NCBI GenBank assembly: GCA_038503065.1
Contig: JBCAMK010000015.1
Span: 1,116,001 to 1,180,000, forward strand
Source of the DNA: Paragyromitra xinjiangensis
Lineage: Eukaryota; Ascomycota; Pezizomycetes; Pezizales; Discinaceae
Direction: 5' to 3'
Length of the DNA: 64,000 nucleotides
The first letter of the stretch is position 1. Each line of letters opens with the position of its first letter. The notes beneath the pieces were generated by a model, which saw only the letters and a program-made list of their open reading frames with translations, was not told where the DNA came from and did not search any database. Shown piece by piece: positions 58,078 to 64,000 of the stretch. Both the position numbers and the translations under genes were made by a program.

Positions 58078-59989
58078 ATGTCGAAACGGCCAGCAGATAC
58101 AAACTTGGAGGTCGAGCGAGCCGAAGACGGAGCTCCCCTGACCCCAAAACGAGCCCGTGTCGAAGATATCCCCGACGAAGAGTTCGCCGCTGTGCCAAAT
58201 GAGAAGATCTTGGAGGCATCACGACCAAGGGCGCCTGCACAGCCTAAGGAAGCTAGAGAGGATGGGGTGGAGGAGGGAGAGATTAGCGACGAAGAAAGTG
58301 CCTTGACAGCAGTAGTGAGGGATATGCAAGTTGGTCCGTCGGAGGGATTCTCGGATTTATATTTGGATACGGTTAATAGGTGAGAGCTATTCGAAATATC
58401 CCAGAAGAGAGTAAATGCTAATTTTAACTGTTAGGGGTTTATTGGACTTTGGTAGGGATGCTCTCCAGCTTCTAGAGATGTGATAGAGCTCAATTAATGG
58501 TTACCCATAGATTTCGAGAAGCTCTGCTCGATATCACTTTCGAACATCAATGTGTACGCTTGTCTAGTCTGTGGGAAGTACTTTCAAGGGCGTGGCCGTG
58601 CCTCTCATGCATATACCCACTCGCTTGACCAGGATCATCACGTATTCATCAATATCGCATCACTCAAGGTGTACGTTCTGCCAGAGAGCTACGAGGTCAA
58701 GAATAAAACACTAGACGATATCAAGTATGTTGCCAATCCAACATACTCAAAGGAGGACGTATCGAAGCTGGATAAAGAGGTCAAGACACGGTGGGACTTA
58801 GGAACAAAGAAGTACATTCCTGGTGAGTTTCTCGATGAACGAGACCGGTGTAGTACTGTTGGCGGGACAAGTACTGACCCATTGTGTGCATAGGATTTGT
58901 GGGTTTGAATAATATCAAACAAAACGATTACTTGAACGTAGTTGTACACGCGCTCGCCCATGTAGCCCCCCTCCGAAAATACTTCATGCTAGAAAACCTC
59001 TCTCAAAGACCAGAACTCGCACAAAGATTCTCCATCCTCGTCCGCAAGATCTGGAACCCCCGTGCCTTTAAATCCCACGTCTCCCCCCACGAGCTCCTCC
59101 AAGAAATCTCACTTCGCTCCTCGAAACGCTTCACTCTAACTAACCAATCCGACCCAGTCGACTTTCTGTCCTGGTTCCTCAATAATCTACATCTCTCGCT
59201 TGGCGGGTCCAGGACTAAGCCTGGCACATCCATTGTTCAGAGGGTATTCCAGGGCCAACTGAAGGTTGAATCTCAAGCAATTACAGCACGAGCTGATGCG
59301 TCGGATCGATTACGTTTTGAGGAAGCAGCTGAGATCAAGACGGATATCATCCGGTTTATGATGTTGACACTAGATCTGCCCCCAAAACCCATCTTTAAAG
59401 ATGAGCAAGATAAGAACATCATCCCTCAAGTAAATCCCCCTACCTTACCACTAGTCTCCCTACAGACTGACACCATACTTAGGTACCCCTAACAACAATC
59501 CTAACCAAATACGATGGTCTACACTCCCAAGAGCTTCTCGGTCATCGCAAACGTTACCGTCTTCTCTCACCATTACCCCCCTTCCTTACATTCCACATCA
59601 AGCGTTTCTCCCAAAACAAGTTCGTCTCCGAGCGCAACCCAACCATCGTAACCTTCCCCACCCGCTCCCTCGATATGTCGCCATACGTCGAACCCTCACC
59701 CGGCCAAGCGTCCGGCGAACCAATATGGTATGATCTCGTAGCGAACATCACACACGAGAGCGTCACGACAACAAGTGGCAAGAAGGAGGGCGAGATGAGG
59801 AGTGTGTACAAGGTGCAACTGTGTAATAAGGCGAACGGCGAGTGGGTACAGATTCAGGACTTGTTTGTAGAAGAGGTAGCAAGAGAACTGCTTTTTACGA
59901 GTGAGAGTTATTTGCAGATTTGGGAGAGGAGGCGGGAAGGGAAGGGGAAAGGGAAGAGGGTGGATAAAGATGTTAAGATGGCCGGATGA
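58078..59989 (+). CDS. SAD1: SAD1/USP39, tri-snRNP ubiquitin-binding splicing factor
   Basis: Five exons: 58078-58379, 58435-58451 (17-nt micro-exon), 58511-58822, 58894-59429 and 59483-59989, about 557 residues with all phases matching. SAD1/USP39 keeps the U4/U6.U5 tri-snRNP intact for splicing. The protein has an acidic N-terminus with a KRAR motif. A zf-UBP domain follows (CLVCGKYFQGRG, HAYTHSLDQDHHVFINI), then a ubiquitin-protease fold starting FVGLNNIKQNDYLNVVVHAL. In active proteases this last motif has Cys where Asp stands here (ND), so the enzyme is catalytically dead, as in the whole family. FLTFHIKRFSQNKFVSERN and the Lys/Gly-rich tail close it. The micro-exon supplies the codons between DTVNR and DFEKL. 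Confidence 0.95.
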
Positions 59990-60451
59990 TATCCTAATTC
60001 CATTTTTGGCGGTAGAGGTGGTACGAAGATGGATGAGTTGTATAATAGGAATCTACTAGAAAAAGCGATTGTTTTGACCGGATTTGGGAATCTCAGCTGC
60101 TTGTTTGATCATAAGTTATCACTCGGTGCCTCGTAATCTAATGATACCCTCGGCCCTGCCGTTCTTTTCTTTGGTTGCTTGTTTAGCCTAGTTCTATCAT
60201 AGTTTCTGTCTAATTAGCGGCCGCTAAAGCCATTTAAGACCATAAACATTGTAATTAGACACGTTGAACTACGACGAGCCGTGATAGTATTCATCCGTCC
60301 CCTCCTACGATATTCTCAGTCCACCATAAAAACCTCAAAACACAAAATATTACGTCTATATTACATATTACACCCAAACACTAGTCATCTATAAACCCAC
60401 AAAAGATATACCCACCGCCAAAACCACCCAATTCATCCCCTCCACTGCCTC
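59990..60451. other. Convergent 3' flanks of SAD1 and GPI14
   Basis: Intergenic, with no feature seen. Confidence 0.55.
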
Positions 60452-61812
60452 TTACTTCCTCACCCTCCGATCCTTAATATCCATAATGATAATCCCAAGC
60501 AACCAAACATTGACTCCAAAAAACGCCAACGAACTCCCCCAAAGACCCGGGAAGAAAGTACTCTTCCCCAAAAACTCAAGTTCATATCCCTGCTGGAGCC
60601 ATGCCGCCTGCCCCACGACCCAAGCTGCCAAAGCTGCCAACCCCAATCGCGGTCTCTGAAGGAGTGATGATGTAGGGAGATAGAAAGGAAGGAGTACGAT
60701 ATACCACATGAAATACTAGGTCATCGTTAGGAGCAAGTATATAGAGCGAGAGGAGAGGTGAGGACTGACCTGTGATGTGCAGACTTTGTTAAACGTTACA
60801 AACGCAAACGTCTGCGCGAATAGCGTCGTTGGGAGATCCCATTTTGCGAACGCGAGTGGGAGCAACACGCCTGATAGGAAGAGTTGCGGGAGGAATGCAA
60901 CACTGGCGTAAGAGAATTCGTCATAAAGTGCTCTAGATGTAGGTGGTTTCGGGGCTGATGTGAGATAAAGGAGGACGTTGTATGGCGAGAAGTTATGACG
61001 GTGATCGAGACGCACGACGTGGTGTGCGTAGGTGTGTTCTATGAATGGCATACCGTAGCTGAATAGAGATTCCCTCAGGTCAGTACAATACAACATTAAG
61101 GTGATTCCCACGAGACAAAAACTCACAACTTCCACATCCACAGATTCAACCCCACAAAAGTCACCAAAGCACTCACACCAAACTTAACCCTCGCCCAGCT
61201 AAAAAACCCCACCACCTTCCCACCCAAACCACCCCCTCTACTACTCCCCTCCATCCACCACAAAATTGCCGGTCCATAAATCACCGGATAAATCTTAAAG
61301 TGCACCGCCAACCCCAACAACACCCCCGTGAGCACCGTCCTCCTTTTCACCGCCGCCCACACCAACGCTACAACCATCACACCCAATAACCCCTCTGAAC
61401 TGCCCCTCGTTGAAATCGTCGCAACCATAGGGTTCAGCAGCCAAATACTAGCAAACTTCAACGCACGCCCTTTCTCCATCCCACCGTAACTCGTCCGTAG
61501 CACACTGTAGATCAACCATCCAGCCGCCAAATCACCAATAGCAAACAACAGCTTCCCGAACGAGAACCAAAGCCATTGCGGATTAAATGTAGTCGGTGCT
61601 AGCAGCCAAGCTAGCAGTGGTGTATATCGGTACGTTTCTCGCTCGTAAGGAGTACAGCAGCCATTAGCAACATAACGGGCAGCATCGGTGAAGACATAGT
61701 AATCTATATCGGTATACTTCAGTGACGAATTCGCATCCTGGTAAAGGCCGTAGAAGAGCATTCCAGCTCGTAGAGCGGCCGAAGCCAGGAGGACGTTGCG
61801 TAGATTCCACAT
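60452..61812 (-). CDS. GPI14: GPI mannosyltransferase I (PIG-M/Gpi14)
   Basis: Three exons (61812-61127, 61058-60770, 60715-60452; phases 2 and 0) encode about 412 residues. This ER membrane enzyme adds the first mannose to GlcN-PI in GPI-anchor synthesis, using dolichol-phosphate mannose. The DxD-type motif KYTDIDYYVFTDAA lies in the first luminal loop (about residues 28-41). Other family blocks are TYRYTPLLAWLLAP, LLNPMVATISTRGSSEG, HFKIYPVIYGP, HRHNFSPYN and SQYFMWYIVLLPFYLP. About ten membrane segments are visible. The ATG before WNLRNV is chosen; the frame upstream lacks an ATG. A PIG-Y-domain gene of the same pathway lies about 40 kb to the left. Confidence 0.93.
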
Positions 61813-62548
61813 TGCCGTGGTGGCTGGAAAGGAGGTCAATTAAGGAGCTCTTCTAAGGTTGAGTCAATTGGTGGTATGGCTTTAGAGAGTTGAATTAGCG
61901 CCACGGCGGCGCTGGGGGGGTTTCTTCGCCTGGTCTGTGGGGGTTTTCGTGGAAGTTGTTTCGTCGTGGCTTCTACAGCTTGGTTTAGCTAGTATCTCGC
62001 TTGAAATTGTTGTGTGCAGAGCCGCATTTAAGTAAACTTAGTAATCACGGAAACACCATCTGTCACTCGAACAATCACTACCGAGGTTTCGTTCTTGTCA
62101 CCTTTGGTTGTAGTTATTCCTAGCTAGTAAAAATGAGACGAAAAACGCACCCTTCATTCGTCTAAAGTTCACTGACAGAAGTAGAACTAATATGTGGGTG
62201 AAATGCAACTAGGCGGCTACCCATTCCAGATCCCCAAACCGTACTCTTGAGCCTTGAGTTAATAATGTGCTACCCAGAAACCTTCGTGAACTAGAATTAG
62301 GTGCAAGACCGTGTTTTGGAAAAGAACCAACTCTCGTTTCAGTACTTCAATAAACTATTATTTATTCGTTTCTAATGACGTCTCTCATAAATCATCATCA
62401 TAAATCATCACTCGTCACTCGTCAATCGTCCACAAAACAAACCCTACAACGCATCAAAGAATAAAAAAACGATAGTAAAGAAACATACAGATATCGCAAA
62501 GATTTTAACCACCCTAAACCAAACAAACCTAGAACGACCTAAACTTAA
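61813..62548. other. Intergenic region
   Basis: Only the 5' flank of GPI14 and the 3' flank of the edge gene. Short ATCATCATAAATCATC repeats lie near 62388-62412. Confidence 0.5.
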
Positions 62549-64000
62549 CTACGACGGGGTCGGAGCCGGTACATCCCCAACACTCCCCACCACAGACCCT
62601 GTAGAAGCAGGTGCAGTCGCAATATGATACTCCCGCCCCTCATCCCCTTCATCATCATCAATAATTGGCAACCTTAACACACCGGTCACCGTCATAGGCG
62701 CGCGCTGAAACGTCCTCGTCTTCGTGCTTGTGGTGGTTGTAGCATCGCCTGACAACGAAGACGAGGAAGGAGTAGTAGGTACGGATGCTACGGATGAAGA
62801 TGAGGAAGATGATAATGGCGACGATGAAGCCGAAGAATAGGGGGAGGATGAGGCGGAAGATGAGGTCCTCGCTCCCCCAATCGATAAAGGGACAGGTAGA
62901 CTGGATTGAAAATGAGTATCGCTTGTGGATGTTGCTGCTGGGATGCTGCTGTGGAGTGAGTCTGAACTGGATATGGGTGGTGCTGTGGTGGCCATAAGTG
63001 TGGGCTCGAGGTCAAGAACACCGAGGTCTCTGAAGTCGCGGTTGTTTACTGCTTCTGGTTTACCATATACGTCGGAGTCGTGGTTGTGCGCATGTTCATG
63101 GTCATGATGATGTTCTGCCGTTGGAGGGATCCCAACAGCCGGTGTCTGTGGTGTTGGGGGTGGTGGGGGTGGTGGCGGGGGCGGGGGCGGAGGTGGAGGT
63201 GGAGGTGGAGTTTGTTTTGCTGCAGTTCCACTCGAACAATCCTCAGAAACAGTTCCACTTCCAGGGATAGCCGTCACTGGGCCTGGTCCATCATGTAACT
63301 CGTTCTGCTGGTGCCCACTATTATCATCTCCATTCAACGGCCTACCAGCCGTGGCAGTGACAGTGAGAATCTCTACCTGATGACTCGTAACCACCTTCGT
63401 CTCTGTCACCGGCTCTGCACGTGTAACCGTTACCGTAACCACCTCTGTCCTCTGTTCCTGCACAGTGACAGGCTGTGGAGCAAACTCAGTCTCAGTGGAT
63501 GTGAGAGTCACTGTCATCGTCATGGTCTTAGTTTCTGCAGTACCAATGTTCCCAATATCGACGCCGTCTCCAAACAAGCCGTCAAGAAAGTCATCAGCTT
63601 TAACCGTTGACGTAACGGTTTTCGTCTCTATCTCTTTTTGTACCTGGACTTGTGTCTGGACTTGAACTCTTGTTACTGTAATAGCTGGGGCAATTTCATT
63701 GCACCCTCCAGGAGTAACCCTTTCAGCTTCCGGGGGCGTAGTCGGGTCCGCTGGAGGCGCAGATGGATCTGGGGCTGGTGTCACAGGGTCTGGAGTCGGG
63801 ATACCACCACGATCTGGAAACTCGGGAACTGGAAACTCCGGGAAGGGTGGAAAGGTCGGGAAGTCGGGGTCGTCTAGATCAGGGAATCCAGGAATGTTTG
63901 GAAAGTCGGGATCATCAGGGTCATCGATATCGTCAATCTCTTCGCCGCCAGCACCTATAATCCCGTAGGATTGGCGTGGGTGGATTTTGCTGGCGGAGGG
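62549..64000 (-). CDS. Low-complexity Pro/Thr/Ser-rich protein, partial at right edge
   Basis: The minus-strand frame is open from the window edge to the stop at 62549 (484 codons); its start lies outside. Regions from N to C: an acidic DDPDFPxxPxFPD repeat zone, Thr/Val-rich imperfect repeats of the type TVTVT with Glu/Gln (about 63350-63700), a run of about 18 prolines (63160-63215), a His-rich segment HHHDHEHAHNHDSD, and a Ser-rich tail. The tail carries RAPMTVTGVLRLP before the stop. Thr/Ser-rich repeats suggest an extracellular or cell-wall protein, and the His cluster could bind metal. There is no GPI-type hydrophobic C-terminus. No known family. Confidence 0.6.
   Translation of the reverse strand, partial: PSASKIHPRQSYGIIGAGGEEIDDIDDPDDPDFPNIPGFPDLDDPDFPTFPPFPEFPVPEFPDRGGIPTPDPVTPAPDPSAPPADPTTPPEAERVTPGGCNEIAPAITVTRVQVQTQVQVQKEIETKTVTSTVKADDFLDGLFGDGVDIGNIGTAETKTMTMTVTLTSTETEFAPQPVTVQEQRTEVVTVTVTRAEPVTETKVVTSHQVEILTVTATAGRPLNGDDNSGHQQNELHDGPGPVTAIPGSGTVSEDCSSGTAAKQTPPPPPPPPPPPPPPPPPPTPQTPAVGIPPTAEHHHDHEHAHNHDSDVYGKPEAVNNRDFRDLGVLDLEPTLMATTAPPISSSDSLHSSIPAATSTSDTHFQSSLPVPLSIGGARTSSSASSSPYSSASSSPLSSSSSSSVASVPTTPSSSSLSGDATTTTSTKTRTFQRAPMTVTGVLRLPIIDDDEGDEGREYHIATAPASTGSVVGSVGDVPAPTPS

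Noticed and set aside
1..64000. CRISPR arrays, bacterial operons, attachment sites
   Set aside because: Not expected in a fungal nuclear genome, and the tandem repeats seen lack the repeat-spacer pattern.

Overview
The window is nuclear DNA of a filamentous ascomycete fungus. Most genes carry several short introns (about 37 to 90 nt) with GTNNGT-like donors and CTAAC/CTGAC-like branch points. Gene content is fungal: DLT1, a MAK32-like pfkB kinase, a DUF1365 protein, and a Ty3/gypsy chromovirus. Genus cannot be read from the sequence; a TE-rich Pezizomycete-like genome would fit, but that is a guess.

Layout. 0-22 kb and 56-64 kb are ordinary gene-bearing DNA. On the left: DUF1365 protein (-), GLE1 mRNA-export factor (-), U2AF35 (+), ribosomal protein uS5/RPS2 (-), a 52-residue Cys-rich protein (-), an orphan gene (+), MAK32-like kinase (-), a PIG-Y-domain protein (+) and DLT1 (+). 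On the right: the tri-snRNP 27K protein (-) and SAD1/USP39 (+) share a 280-bp divergent promoter, followed by GPI mannosyltransferase I (-) and a low-complexity protein cut by the window edge (-). Three genes serve the spliceosome and two serve GPI-anchor synthesis.

23-27 kb and 52.7-55.7 kb hold five related small helical-protein genes or relics, all on the minus strand, with duplicated promoters. This cluster appears to have been split by a block of mobile DNA from about 27.6 to 52.6 kb.

The mobile block is nested. Its core looks like a CACTA/CMC-type DNA transposon with two divergent genes: a Tnp2-like transposase (+, 45269-51513) and a large unrecognised 18-exon gene (-, 44655-30536). 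I reconstructed the second gene by splice phase. It contains a tandem array of near-identical exon-plus-intron cassettes. Both genes are broken by later insertions: a chromodomain Ty3/gypsy retrotransposon (31586-40000, TSD TCTAG) and two of three copies of a non-autonomous element (27650-29610, 41628-43430, 49429-51352). That element has CATCAGCAAAAA ends, 2-bp target duplications and an internal tandem array. Downstream of the transposase is about 1 kb packed with ACACAATTGTGT-type palindromic motifs, a candidate transposase-binding subterminal array. Removing each insertion plus one target duplication leaves both reading frames open, so the insertions look recent relative to the core element.

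Smaller elements: a 170-bp TA-flanked mariner-type MITE (8827-8996), a 594-bp MITE-like repeat (25685-26278) and a 430-bp inverted-repeat structure (4453-4882).
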